37,668 nucleotides of DNA from positions 1 through 37,668 of the forward strand of contig CAZFDT010000049.1 in NCBI GenBank assembly GCA_964518335.1, written 5' to 3'. Below, in pieces: positions 14,454-22,952 of this stretch (position 1 is the stretch's first letter; each line of letters opens with the position of its first letter). Below the pieces are notes generated by a model, which searched no databases, was not told the origin of the DNA, and was given only the letters and a program-made list of their open reading frames with translations. The stretch comes from CAZFDT01 sp964518335. GTDB lineage: Bacteria; Planctomycetota; Phycisphaerae; Phycisphaerales; Phycisphaeraceae. Position numbers and translations under genes: made by a program.

Positions 14454-14783
14454 CTAAGAGGACTTGCGGAACACCGCGACGATGTTTTCGACGGGGACGA
14501 CGAACAGCCGGTTGTCGCCCTCGAAATCGACGGGGATGGCGTCCTTGGGATGAAACAGCACCTTGTCGTACTGCTCGATCGGATAGTTGGCGTCGCGGGC
14601 GACCTCGGCCGAGACGGTCACCACCCGCCCGGTGAGCGTGGGGATTTCGATCTTGTCGGGCAGATGGATGCCGGACTTGGTCGTCTTCTTGTCCTCATCC
14701 TTGCGGATGAGCACGCGCTTGCCGATCGGCTCGACGGTCTCCAGCGCCGGGGCCTTGCGGGTCGAGGAGGAAGTATCGCTCAT
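14454..14783 (-). CDS. groES: GroES-type co-chaperonin (Cpn10)
   Basis: Lid of the GroEL chaperonin. Seen: 109 residues. After a 17-residue Ser/Thr-rich N-terminal extension comes the Cpn10 fold: VEPIGKRVLIRKDEDKKTTKSGIHLP (the GroEL-binding mobile loop lies in KKTTKSGIHLP), GRVVTVSAEV, the DKVLFHP strand and the C-terminal VPVENIVAVF. Typical GroES is about 95 residues. No groEL is adjacent, so this is either a second copy or a separated locus, as is common in planctomycetes, which often have several unlinked chaperonin genes. The roof loop is replaced by AIPVDFEGDNRL, less canonical than in E. coli. Confidence 0.88.
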   Translation of the reverse strand: MSDTSSSTRKAPALETVEPIGKRVLIRKDEDKKTTKSGIHLPDKIEIPTLTGRVVTVSAEVARDANYPIEQYDKVLFHPKDAIPVDFEGDNRLFVVPVENIVAVFRKSS

Positions 14784-14820
14784 GCCCTGATCTTAGCGGA
14801 TCGCGGCGATCGCCGTCGGA

Positions 14821-17640
14821 TCACTGAATCCGCAGGGCGCGCAACTGGCAGGGGTAAAGCGACAGCGTAATCGTGCCGCCGTTGGCCTCGATCGCCTCGC
14901 CGGTGGCGGCGTCGGTGACGCGGCCCTTGGCCGGGAGCTTCACGGTGACGCTGCTCTTGTCCGTCATGCCGGTGTTGACGACGGCCAGGTACGTGCCGTG
15001 CTTTTCGGTGGCGATGGCACGGACGACGACGTCGGAGTCGCTGGCGGCGTTGGGGACGAGCTTGCTGGGCAGGGCCGGCAGCGAGAGGAAGGCGGTGTTG
15101 AACTCGCGGACATACCGGGGGAATCCACGGGCGTAGGTGCCGCCGGAGAGGTAGCCGATGTGCGTCGGGTCGCCGTGGGCCATGGCGTGGGCCTCGGCCA
15201 TCATGCAGAACGGCCCGGCGCGTTCGACGTCCACCACGAAGTAGCCGACCTTGGCCTTGTCCTCCTTGTCGAACATCATGTTCTCGTTGAGGGAGTAGTG
15301 TCGGATGATGGCCAGACCCGCGGGGGTGCGGAAGGCATCGAAGGTGGCGGGGTCGCTGACGGTGTAGAGACGGTTGAAGGCGTGTGCGAGCATGAGACCG
15401 TCGGCGTCCTTGTAGGTGTCGGGGTCCGACGGCGGGGAGGCGTGATTGTTCTCCCACCCGCCCCAGGTCAACGGCTCGGCCTGCAGCGCTTCGAGGTAGC
15501 GATGGTTGGCGACGATGTCCGCGATATCCAGCGGCGCGATCGGGCGCTCGCCCTTGAGGTACAGCGGCTGGTTGAGGATCGACTGCCACGCGGGCACGTC
15601 ATCGACGACGATGGTGGGGTCCCAGCTCGGGAATCCGACGCCCGGCTCGCCGCCACAGGTGGTGTAGAGCATGGTGGCGTGGTCGATGCCGTTGTCGCGG
15701 AGATAGTCGCGCATGGCGGCGAGGAAGTCGCGGCGCTTGCCGTACCACCACTGCTTGTAGCGGGCCAGCAGGGCGGGGTCGTCGATGAGCTGCTTGCGGG
15801 TGACGGTCTTGCCGCCGTTGGCTTCATCGGCGAAGCGCTGGCGTGTGGCGTCGCCGAAGCCCATGGGCAACTGCGCCCGCGGCCGCAACCACGCCCCGAC
15901 GAACTTCGCCTTGTCCTTGTGGCGAAGGATCGTCAGATCGAGCATCTTCTTAAAGTCCTCGTAGGTGTCGGGATCGGTGATGTCGGCGTTGGAGGACTCG
16001 ACCCACTTGATGTGGGTGAACGCGTCGTCGCGGGTCAGCGGCTTGGCGCGGCGCTGCGGGCCAAGTCCGGCCGAGCCTTTGCTGCCCGAGTATTCGTAGT
16101 AGGGAAAAACGTTGAACCCAGCCTCGCCCATCATGGCGACGATCTGGCCCCAGGTGTCCTTGGCTTTGACGTTGAAATAGACCCAGCGGTTGCCGCCGTA
16201 TTCCGACGAGTCCCAGTGCTGGCAGGCGCCGAACTCCAGCAGGTCCTTGGTGTAGGTGTTCATGCCCAGGAACTTCATGTTGTCGCGCTTGAATCGCCAC
16301 CAGTCCAGCGGGTTCTTGAGGCCCCCGCCGTTGCCCTTCTCAGGCTCGAACCCGACGACGCCGTCGGCCATCTCCTCGCGCCAGAACAGATGGCGCTGCG
16401 GCAGGCCGTCGGGCAGCGTGTATTGGGCGTCGAGCTTCTCCGGCTCGGGCACGGCAAGCAGTCGGATGCGCGACACCGCGGCGCCCTTCGACGCCGGAAT
16501 GTCCCGCGCCGAGAACTGGGCGATCGTGACCGTGAATCCATCCTCGGGTGTCAGCTCGCGCGTGGCGCTGCCGCGGATGAAGGCGACGTTAGGCGTCAGA
16601 TCGTGCAGACGGAAGAGACTGGTCCACGTCTCGTATCTGCCCGATAGAGGCGTGGCGATCGACTCGTTGAGATTGTTGACGTACTTCGGATGCAGGGCGT
16701 CGCCCAGCGCGGCGCCGGTGTGGAATCCGCGCGAGGTCTCGTCGCCGCCATTCATCACGATGACGGTGCGCGGCGCGTCCTCGGGGTATTGCACTTCCAG
16801 CACGTAGGCCATGCCCGGCTCCAGCAGCTTCATGCGCCCGATGCGGTAAGAGAAGAACGCCGACTCGTCGGGGGTCTTCTGCAGCACCCGTGCACGCTGG
16901 CCCAGGATCGTCTCGATCCGGCTGGCGCCGGCGGGGCTCTCGACAAAGTGACGGTCGGCGTCCGGCTCGGCAGCGCAGTCGATCTCGTCGATCAGGTACA
17001 GCTTGCCGAACGGCGGCCCCACGTCCACCAGCGGACGCTTGCGCATCTCCTCCTGCGCCTTGGCGATGGCGGCTTCGCGCTCGACACGGGCCTTCTCCTC
17101 GGCGGCCTTCTGCGCCAGCATCGCCTCGAACGCCTCGGGCGTGTATTCGTAAAGAGCGATCTCCGTGAAAACCGCGCCCGGCTCCTTGCGCGTCAGGCGC
17201 ACGTAACGCGTGGCCACGTCCATCGTGATGGGGACCCACGCCTTGTACTTGCCGCAGTCGTAGGTGGCGTGCTCGACCCACGCACCGGGCTCGCCCACGG
17301 AGACGACCACTTCGCCCTTGTTGTTCGTGTCGTAAATCCAGAGCTTGGAGAGGTTGCGCGGGCTGCCCAGATCGATGTGGGCGCTGAACTGGTCGGTGGT
17401 CTTCCACAGGCCCGAGTTGATCGACCAGCCCTGGCCGGGGTTGCCCACGGGCGGGCCGATGATCTTGTCCTGCTCATCGACGAGGGCGCCGGCGTCACCA
17501 CCCTGGGGGTTCTCGGTGACGACCATGCTCGGGTCCAGACGGACGCGGAACTCGGACAGGTCGGTGTCGGCGTGAAGCGGCGCCAGCAGGCAGGCCATCA
17601 GCGCGGCCGCCGTCCAGAGGGTGAGGTTGCGGGCGGGCAT
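14821..17640 (-). CDS. Large secreted glycoside-hydrolase-like protein with N-terminal discoidin-type domain
   Basis: 939 residues from ATG 17640 (AAGGAG seven bases upstream). Seen: a signal peptide ending near LHA-DTD (about 24); a beta-sandwich at about 50-165 resembling discoidin/F5-F8C carbohydrate binding (FSAHIDLGSPRNLSKLWIYD, then ATRYVRLTRKEPGAVFTEIALYEY); a charged Ala-rich helix at about 170-205 that may be a coiled coil; a second beta domain; a barrel-like region from about 420 (WWRFKRDNMKFLGMNTY, VFPYYEYSGSKG, FVGAWLRP, LTWGGWENNH) and a terminal beta-sandwich (LAVVNTGMTDKSSVTVKLP). The layout is that of polysaccharide-degrading glycosidases. I cannot assign a GH family or the catalytic acids. 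Probably acts on an external glycan. Confidence 0.6.
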   Translation of the reverse strand: MPARNLTLWTAAALMACLLAPLHADTDLSEFRVRLDPSMVVTENPQGGDAGALVDEQDKIIGPPVGNPGQGWSINSGLWKTTDQFSAHIDLGSPRNLSKLWIYDTNNKGEVVVSVGEPGAWVEHATYDCGKYKAWVPITMDVATRYVRLTRKEPGAVFTEIALYEYTPEAFEAMLAQKAAEEKARVEREAAIAKAQEEMRKRPLVDVGPPFGKLYLIDEIDCAAEPDADRHFVESPAGASRIETILGQRARVLQKTPDESAFFSYRIGRMKLLEPGMAYVLEVQYPEDAPRTVIVMNGGDETSRGFHTGAALGDALHPKYVNNLNESIATPLSGRYETWTSLFRLHDLTPNVAFIRGSATRELTPEDGFTVTIAQFSARDIPASKGAAVSRIRLLAVPEPEKLDAQYTLPDGLPQRHLFWREEMADGVVGFEPEKGNGGGLKNPLDWWRFKRDNMKFLGMNTYTKDLLEFGACQHWDSSEYGGNRWVYFNVKAKDTWGQIVAMMGEAGFNVFPYYEYSGSKGSAGLGPQRRAKPLTRDDAFTHIKWVESSNADITDPDTYEDFKKMLDLTILRHKDKAKFVGAWLRPRAQLPMGFGDATRQRFADEANGGKTVTRKQLIDDPALLARYKQWWYGKRRDFLAAMRDYLRDNGIDHATMLYTTCGGEPGVGFPSWDPTIVVDDVPAWQSILNQPLYLKGERPIAPLDIADIVANHRYLEALQAEPLTWGGWENNHASPPSDPDTYKDADGLMLAHAFNRLYTVSDPATFDAFRTPAGLAIIRHYSLNENMMFDKEDKAKVGYFVVDVERAGPFCMMAEAHAMAHGDPTHIGYLSGGTYARGFPRYVREFNTAFLSLPALPSKLVPNAASDSDVVVRAIATEKHGTYLAVVNTGMTDKSSVTVKLPAKGRVTDAATGEAIEANGGTITLSLYPCQLRALRIQ

Positions 17641-17675
17641 GGTCGTCTCCTTATTGGGTAAGGCTGCGGGAGCAA

Positions 17676-17690
17676 GAGCAACTGTTGCTC
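17676..17690 (-). promoter_or_regulatory. Palindrome upstream of the secreted glycosidase gene
   Basis: GAGCAAC-T-GTTGCTC is a perfect 15-base palindrome whose inner edge lies 35 bases upstream of the ATG and about 23 bases upstream of the Shine-Dalgarno. Position and symmetry suit a repressor site or a 5'-UTR hairpin. An imperfect palindrome, GTGTG-CAA-CACAC, lies 70 bases further upstream (about 17760-17772). Confidence 0.45.
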
Positions 17691-17779
17691 GCGCGTGGGC
17701 ATGGTATCACACCTTCCCGCGCCGGTAAACCCCTTTCGTCCGCAAATGAACTTCAAAGGTGTGCAACACACTTATATGA

Positions 17780-18715
17780 CTAAGGTTGCGCGCCGACCAT
17801 CCGGACAAACTCTCGCGGCAGAGGGGACTCGAACCGCATCGACTCGCCCGTCATCGGGTGCGTCAGGCCCAGCGTCGCGGCGTGCAGCGCCAGCCGGCCC
17901 CGCGCACGCCAGCGCGGATGACGCGCCCGCATCGCCTGATAGCGCGGGTCGCCCAGCACCGGGTGGCCGGCGTCGGAAAAGTGGACGCGGATCTGGTTGC
18001 GCCGCCCCGTCTCCAACCGGCATTGCACGTGCGTGTAGTCGCCGTGTCGGCCCACCACGCGGTAGTGGGTGATCGCCAGTTGCCCCCGATCGCCGCGGCG
18101 GGTGGAGACCTGGTCGAGATTTGGCGCGGTGATGAGGCGGCTGCGGAACGTGCCCTGGTCCACTGCAACAATCCCCGCGACCAGGGCGTGATAGATCCGC
18201 TCGGGCTTGCGCGATGCGAACTGCGCCCGCAGTCGCTGCGCCGCAGCCTGCGTCTTGGCCAGCACCAGCAGCCCGCTGGTGCCCTGATCCAGGCGATGCA
18301 CGGCGATCGCCTCCCTGCCGCGGCTGGTCTTGCGCAGGTAGTCGCCGACCCGCGCCACGAGCGTCTTGCCCTCGTGCGCCGCCGGCCCGGTGGGCACGGT
18401 GAGCACGCCTGCCGCCTTATCCACAACGATCAGGTGCTCGTCCTCGAAGACGATGCGAAAGGCCGCGTCCCGCCACTTGACCACGTCCCCCCGGGGAATG
18501 TTGTGCGGATCGTACGCCACCGTCACCAAGTCGCCGGCGGCGACGCGGCGGAAATCCTCGCTGCACTTGTCCCCATTGACGCAAATGCCCCCATGCCCGA
18601 CGATCCGCCGGACCTGCGCCCGCGACAGGCCGGTCAACTGCATCACGAGGCGATCGATTCGCCCCGCTTCGGATGCCGCCACGACATGACGATGGGCCTT
18701 CTCCGCCATGGGCAC
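17780..18715 (-). CDS. RluA-family pseudouridine synthase
   Basis: Isomerises uridine to pseudouridine in rRNA or tRNA. Seen: 311 residues. An S4 RNA-binding domain at about 18-80 (IDRLVMQLTGLSRAQVRRIV, then GGICVNGDK) is followed by a catalytic domain with VVDKAAGVLTVPTG (98-110) and HRLDQGTSG (140-148), where Asp143 is the catalytic residue. RNQIRVHFSDAGHPVLGDPRY follows at about 235-255. A GTG at 18715 is taken as start because GAGG lies seven bases upstream and the gene begins eight bases after the upstream stop; ATG 18709 is an alternative. It is coupled to the MBL-fold gene. RluA, RluC and RluD cannot be told apart here. Confidence 0.9.
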   Translation of the reverse strand: MPMAEKAHRHVVAASEAGRIDRLVMQLTGLSRAQVRRIVGHGGICVNGDKCSEDFRRVAAGDLVTVAYDPHNIPRGDVVKWRDAAFRIVFEDEHLIVVDKAAGVLTVPTGPAAHEGKTLVARVGDYLRKTSRGREAIAVHRLDQGTSGLLVLAKTQAAAQRLRAQFASRKPERIYHALVAGIVAVDQGTFRSRLITAPNLDQVSTRRGDRGQLAITHYRVVGRHGDYTHVQCRLETGRRNQIRVHFSDAGHPVLGDPRYQAMRARHPRWRARGRLALHAATLGLTHPMTGESMRFESPLPREFVRMVGAQP

Positions 18716-18722
18716 GCTCGCC

Positions 18723-19553
18723 TCAGCCGTGACAACTCACCACCAGGCCATCGTACGCCAGATGCACGTTCTCCGGCAGGCGCGGCTCCAACTCGGCGTG
18801 GCGGATGTCGTGGGCGATGTGCGTCAGGTACGCCCGCTTCGGCGCGATCTGCTCGATCTCGCGCAGCGCCTGGTCCACCGTCAGGTGCGTCGGGTGGTGC
18901 TTGTACCGCAGCGCATCGAGCACCAGGACGTCCAGGCCTTGCAGCAGCGGGTAGGTCTCGGGCGGGATGCTCGATACATCCGTGCAGTAGGCCACCGCGG
19001 CGCCGTCGAAGTCGATGCGGAACCCGACGATCGGCAGCCGGCCGTGCAGCAGGCGCAGCGGCGTCCACGTCGCACCCCCGCCGGCGGCAGGCAACTGCAG
19101 CGAGCCCCCCTCCGGCGCCGGGCCGATCGCATTGGGGATCAGTGACGCCACGAACGTCTGGTTCACGTTGCGGTGCGACTCGAAGATGTACCCGAACGTC
19201 CCCCGCAGCCATTCGAGCACTCGCGGCTCGGCGTAAATGTCCAGCGGCGCGCCCATCACCGCGTTGAACCGCCTCAGGTCGTCGAGCCCGAAGACGTGGT
19301 CGGCGTGATTGTGCGTGAACAGCACGCCGTCGATCCGATTGATCCGGGCCGTCACGATCTGGCTGCGCAGCTCCGGCGTCGTGTCGATCAGGTACTGCCG
19401 CGCCGCGCCACCGCCGTCCACATAGCGCACCACCGCGCTGGGCCGACTGCGCCGATCGCGCGGATCGTCGCTCGTGCACACCGCGCACTCGCACCCGATC
19501 ATGGGCACGCCCGCGCTCGTCCCCGTGCCAAGAAACAACAGTTCCAGCGACAT
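18723..19553 (-). CDS. MBL-fold metallo-hydrolase, PhnP-like
   Basis: 276 residues from ATG 19553. Seen: LLFLGTGTSAGVPMIGCECAVC with a CxCxxC-type extra zinc site, as in PhnP (phosphoribosyl cyclic phosphodiesterase); THNHADH (80-86), the HxHxDH metal motif; a later CTDVSSIP Asp and a C-terminal LTHIAHD His. These give a complete two-metal site. PhnP opens the 1,2-cyclic phosphate in C-P lyase breakdown of phosphonates, but no phn gene is near. In planctomycetes such stand-alone homologues may act on other cyclic phosphodiesters. The alternative ATG 19571 adds only six residues. It is the first gene of a pair with the RluA-type gene. Confidence 0.82.
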   Translation of the reverse strand: MSLELLFLGTGTSAGVPMIGCECAVCTSDDPRDRRSRPSAVVRYVDGGGAARQYLIDTTPELRSQIVTARINRIDGVLFTHNHADHVFGLDDLRRFNAVMGAPLDIYAEPRVLEWLRGTFGYIFESHRNVNQTFVASLIPNAIGPAPEGGSLQLPAAGGGATWTPLRLLHGRLPIVGFRIDFDGAAVAYCTDVSSIPPETYPLLQGLDVLVLDALRYKHHPTHLTVDQALREIEQIAPKRAYLTHIAHDIRHAELEPRLPENVHLAYDGLVVSCHG

Positions 19554-19712
19554 GCCCCGATTGTACGGCACGGGCCGTTCCCGGGAGTGACCGCGGTGTC
19601 AGATGCCAAGGTCAAGCGGCGATGTCAGCGCCGTTGAGATCGGCCGCACGCAGTGCAAATCTACGGCAGCGTCGTCGAACAAACGAGACACTCTCAGTCG
19701 AAGGGGACAGTC

Positions 19713-20360
19713 ATGCTGAACCGTCAAGGTTGGCGTTGTGCTGTGGTCGCGACGTGCGTGGCGGCTATGGGCGTGCTGGCGAAACCGGCCGCGGCGGAGG
19801 ATGCGAAGCCCGCAGAACAGGCTCCGGCGGCCTCCACCGAAGAGATGATGGCCAGGTACGCGGCCCTGGCCGAGCCGGCGCCTGAGCACAAGATACTGGC
19901 GATGATGGCCGGCACGTTCACCGCCGACTGCACCTCGGTCTGCGATCCGTCGGGCCAGCCGCAGAAGTTCGAGGGCACGCAGACCAGACGGATGATCCTC
20001 GGCGGCCGCTTCCTCCAGAGCGACTTCAAAGGCGAAATGATGGGCATGTCCTTCGAAGGCCACGGCATGATCGGCTACGACAACGTGAAGAAAAAGTACA
20101 TCAGCCTCTGGACCGACACCATGGGTACCGCCTGGATGACCTCCGAAGGCGAGGCTTCTACTGCGGGCGGGGATAAGGTCATCACCGTCACCGGCTCTTA
20201 CGACGATCCGGTCACCGGCAAGAACGTCACCATGCGCCAGGTCACCGCGCTCGTGGACAACGATCACCACACCTTCGAGATGCACGGCCTCAACCCCGAC
20301 CCCACGCGTGATGGCGCCGAGATGAAGATGATGGAAATCAAATACACGCGCAAACCGTAA
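19713..20360 (+). CDS. Secreted DUF1579 family protein
   Basis: 215 residues from ATG 19713, with AAGGGGA six bases upstream. Seen: signal peptide (about 1-27, CAVVATCVAAMGVLAKPAAA), then a DUF1579-like beta-barrel: EHKILAMMAGTFTADC, then FEGTQTRRMILGGRFLQSDFKGEMMGMSFEGHGMIGYDNVKKKYISLWTDTMGT in consecutive strands (the LGGRFL, GxGxxGYD and WxDTxG motifs typical of the family). Function of the family is unknown; lipid- or small-ligand-binding barrels are suspected. It stands alone between divergent and unrelated genes. A hairpin follows the stop codon. Confidence 0.8.
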   Translation: MLNRQGWRCAVVATCVAAMGVLAKPAAAEDAKPAEQAPAASTEEMMARYAALAEPAPEHKILAMMAGTFTADCTSVCDPSGQPQKFEGTQTRRMILGGRFLQSDFKGEMMGMSFEGHGMIGYDNVKKKYISLWTDTMGTAWMTSEGEASTAGGDKVITVTGSYDDPVTGKNVTMRQVTALVDNDHHTFEMHGLNPDPTRDGAEMKMMEIKYTRKP

Positions 20361-20361
20361 G

Positions 20362-20389
20362 GTGTTTACCGCGCTTTCGGCGTAAACAC
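20362..20389 (+). terminator. Hairpin after the DUF1579 gene
   Basis: GTGTTTAC (20362-20369) pairs with GTAAACAC (20382-20389) two bases after the stop codon. The inner CGC/GCG can extend the stem. There is no U-tract, so it may act as a terminator or transcript stabiliser. Confidence 0.5.
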
Positions 20390-20550
20390 AGTCTGCGCGA
20401 TCGCGAGTCAGAACGGGGGATGGCCAGACTTTGCCGCGAGCAACGTCGGGTTCCTATTCGCATTTAGCACTCGATCAAGCGTTGCTGGAGGGTTGGGCGG
20501 CATACCCTCGAATGCTGTACACTGTACGCGACCTGTCCACGGGGCGTGCC

Positions 20551-21138
20551 ATGTGGGATGTGCTGTTCAACTTCAACGAGCTGACCGGCTTTGGGATCGA
20601 CGCGATCGTCTATCTGGCCATGGCGCTGATCGGCACGGTCCTGTTCCTGCTGCGGCTGTGCCTGTCCCTGTTTGCGGGGTTGGATAGCGATGCCGACCTG
20701 CAGCATCCGGATCTGCATGCCGGCGATGGTTTCAACCTGGTGTCGATGCTCTCGATCACGGCGTTTTTCATGGGGACCGGCTGGGCGGGGCTTGCCGCGC
20801 GCATCGAGTGGGAATTGGGCACGATCGCGGGGGCGGCGGTGGCGCTGGGGTTCGGCTTCGCCATGATGATGCTCGCGTCGGGGCTGATGTTCGGCGCCCG
20901 GCGTCTGGCGCAGGAGAACAAGGTGGACCTGCGGACGGCGGTGGGCCACCGGGCGACCGCGTACGTACGCATTCCTGCCAAGGGCGGCGGCAGCGGACAA
21001 GTGCGCGTCATCGTGTCCGGCCGCCAACGGATCGTCAAGGCGGTCAGCGCCGGGCCTGCCATCGATGCGTTTGGTGATGTCAAGGTGATCGACGCTCGCG
21101 GCGACGACATGCTGGTGGTCGAGCCGTCGAGCGAATAA
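20551..21138 (+). CDS. NfeD-like membrane protein (flotillin partner)
   Basis: 195 residues from ATG 20551 (GGGG nine bases upstream). ATG 20512 would add 13 residues. Seen: three membrane segments (about 15-40, ALIGTVLFLLRLCLSLFAGL; about 60-78; about 85-112, AGAAVALGFGFAMMMLASGLMF) and a C-terminal beta-rich domain (GHRATAYVRIPAKGGGSGQVRVIVSGRQRIVKAVSA) of the OB type typical of NfeD/YuaF proteins. Its stop is 20 bases before the flotillin gene, which is the conserved gene pair seen in many bacteria (as yuaF-floT). The pair probably organises membrane microdomains. No protease domain is present, so it is a short NfeD. Confidence 0.8.
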   Translation: MWDVLFNFNELTGFGIDAIVYLAMALIGTVLFLLRLCLSLFAGLDSDADLQHPDLHAGDGFNLVSMLSITAFFMGTGWAGLAARIEWELGTIAGAAVALGFGFAMMMLASGLMFGARRLAQENKVDLRTAVGHRATAYVRIPAKGGGSGQVRVIVSGRQRIVKAVSAGPAIDAFGDVKVIDARGDDMLVVEPSSE

Positions 21139-21158
21139 CTCTTCCCAAGGGGTCTTTT

Positions 21159-22838
21159 ATGTTGCAGTTGACTCATCCCGTGCCGCTGACGTTGGCGGCG
21201 ATGTTTGACAGTGGCATCGGCCTGACCATGATCGCGGGGCTGGTCAGCGCGGCGGTGGTCTTTGCCGTCATCGTGTTCATCGCGCAACGCTATCGCCGCT
21301 GCCCGTCCAACCGCATCCTGGTGATCTACGGACGGGTCGGCGGCCAACTCGCCGCCAAGACGCTCCACGGCGGCGGCGCGTTCATCTGGCCGGTCATTCA
21401 GAGCTCAGCCTACCTGTCGCTGGAGCCGATGACCATCGACATCGACCTCACCAGTGCCCTGTCGAAAAAGAACATCCGCGTCAACGTGCCCTCGACGTTC
21501 ACGATCGGCATCTCGACCGAGCCGGGCATCATGAACAACGCCGCCGAGCGGCTGCTGGGCCTGGACGAACGCATGATTTCGGCCCAGGCACGCGACATCA
21601 TCCTCGGCCAGATGCGACTGGTCATCGCCACGCTTTCGATCGAAGAGATCAACCAGGACCGCGAGAAGTTCCTGGACCTGGTGAACAAGAACGTCAACTT
21701 CGAGCTGAACAAGATCGGTCTCGAGGTGATCAACGTGAACGTGCGCGACATCATCGATGATTCGGGGTACATCGAGGCCCTGGGCAGGAAGGCGGCGTCG
21801 GAGGCGATCAACACGGCGAAGGTCGAGGTCGCCGAGGCCGACCGGGCCGGCGCCATCGGTGGCGCTTCGGCGGCGCGTGAGATGCACGTGCGCGTGGCGG
21901 AGCAGACAGCGCAGTCGGCGATCGGGCAAAAGGATGCCGAGCGTCAGCGTCGCATCAAGACGGCGGAGTTGGAGGCGCAGGGCCTGGCTGGTGAGGCCGA
22001 CGCCAAGCGAGCGCAGGACATCGCGATCGCCGAGCAGGAGTCGAAGGCCGAGCAGGGCCGCAAAAGCGCCCAGGCCGAGCAGCGCATCCGTGTGGCGCAG
22101 CTTGAAGCCGAGGCGGTGAAGGGCGAGAACGAGAGCAAGGCCCAGATCGTGGCGTACGAAGCGACGCTGGCCGAGCGTCAGGCGGAGGCGAAGCGTCGTG
22201 GTGAAGTGGCGCTGGCGCAGGCGTCGCGCGACGTGTTGATGGCGGAGAAAGAAGAGCAGCTTGCCAAGCTGGAAAAGGAGGAGATCGCCCAGCAGATGAT
22301 CGAGCGGAGGAAGGTGGAGATCGATGCGGAGGCCGAAGCCGAGCGGATCCGGCGGATCGCCAAGGGCCAGGCCGACGCCGTGTTGGCCAAGTACCTTGCC
22401 GAGGCCGAGGGCATCCAGAAAGTGCTCGACGCCAAGGCCCGTGGCTATGAGCGCCTGATCACCGTCTGCGGCGACCGCAAAGACCTGGCCCCCGCACTGC
22501 TCATCATCGAGAAGCTGCCTGAACTCGTCGCCGAGCAGGTCAAGGCCATCCAGAACCTCAAGATCGACAAGATCACGGTCTGGGACAGCGCCGGCCAAGG
22601 CGGTGCCGTCCCCGGCAACGCCACTTCCGGTGGCGCAACCTCCGGAATCTCCGGAACCACCGGGACCACCGCACACTTTCTGCGCAGCCTCATCGGCTCG
22701 CTGCCGCCGATGCACGAACTGGCGAAGCAAGCGGGGATCGACCTGCCGCAGGTGCTGGGCAAGGTGTCCGCCGACGGCCAAGCGCCGCACCCGGCCGCGT
22801 CCGACCGTCTGTCGCCGGTGTCGCAGCCTCCGGCGTGA
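21159..22838 (+). CDS. Flotillin family protein (SPFH domain)
   Basis: 559 residues. Seen: a short outside segment, one membrane helix at about 18-42 (IGLTMIAGLVSAAVVFAVIVFIA), the SPFH/band 7 domain at about 50-230 (ILVIYGRVGG, then FIWPVIQSSAYLSLEPMTIDI, then RVNVPSTFTIGIST), and a long Ala/Glu/Lys-rich coiled coil at about 230-425 with the repeated AEAE/EAEA motifs that drive oligomers. A Gly/Ser/Thr-rich linker at 480-510 precedes a short C-terminal part. Length and order match YqiK/FloT types. It lies directly downstream of the NfeD-like gene with AAGGGG before ATG 21159, so the two are co-expressed. Probable role: membrane rafts and protein sorting. Confidence 0.93.
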   Translation: MLQLTHPVPLTLAAMFDSGIGLTMIAGLVSAAVVFAVIVFIAQRYRRCPSNRILVIYGRVGGQLAAKTLHGGGAFIWPVIQSSAYLSLEPMTIDIDLTSALSKKNIRVNVPSTFTIGISTEPGIMNNAAERLLGLDERMISAQARDIILGQMRLVIATLSIEEINQDREKFLDLVNKNVNFELNKIGLEVINVNVRDIIDDSGYIEALGRKAASEAINTAKVEVAEADRAGAIGGASAAREMHVRVAEQTAQSAIGQKDAERQRRIKTAELEAQGLAGEADAKRAQDIAIAEQESKAEQGRKSAQAEQRIRVAQLEAEAVKGENESKAQIVAYEATLAERQAEAKRRGEVALAQASRDVLMAEKEEQLAKLEKEEIAQQMIERRKVEIDAEAEAERIRRIAKGQADAVLAKYLAEAEGIQKVLDAKARGYERLITVCGDRKDLAPALLIIEKLPELVAEQVKAIQNLKIDKITVWDSAGQGGAVPGNATSGGATSGISGTTGTTAHFLRSLIGSLPPMHELAKQAGIDLPQVLGKVSADGQAPHPAASDRLSPVSQPPA

Positions 22839-22882
22839 TCCCGCCCCACAGGAACGACCCTGCACGGTTCTGATCTTCCGGA

Positions 22883-22917
22883 AGCGGTTTGGCCACGACT
22901 CGGCCAGCCGCTAACAT
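22883..22917 (+). promoter_or_regulatory. Putative nuoI promoter overlapping a hairpin
   Basis: TTGGCC (22889-22894) and TAACAT (22912-22917) are 17 bases apart. The same stretch folds as an imperfect stem, AGCGGTTTGGCC with GGCCAGCCGCT (22883-22912). It sits between the flotillin stop and nuoI, so the element may be a flotillin terminator, a nuoI promoter, or both. Confidence 0.4.
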
Positions 22918-22952
22918 GATCGGCCGCTTTCCCGACCAACGGAACACGACGC

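Noticed and set aside
14998..16647. 549-codon plus-strand frame opposite the glycosidase-like gene
   Set aside because: Antisense shadow of a gene with a signal peptide and Shine-Dalgarno.
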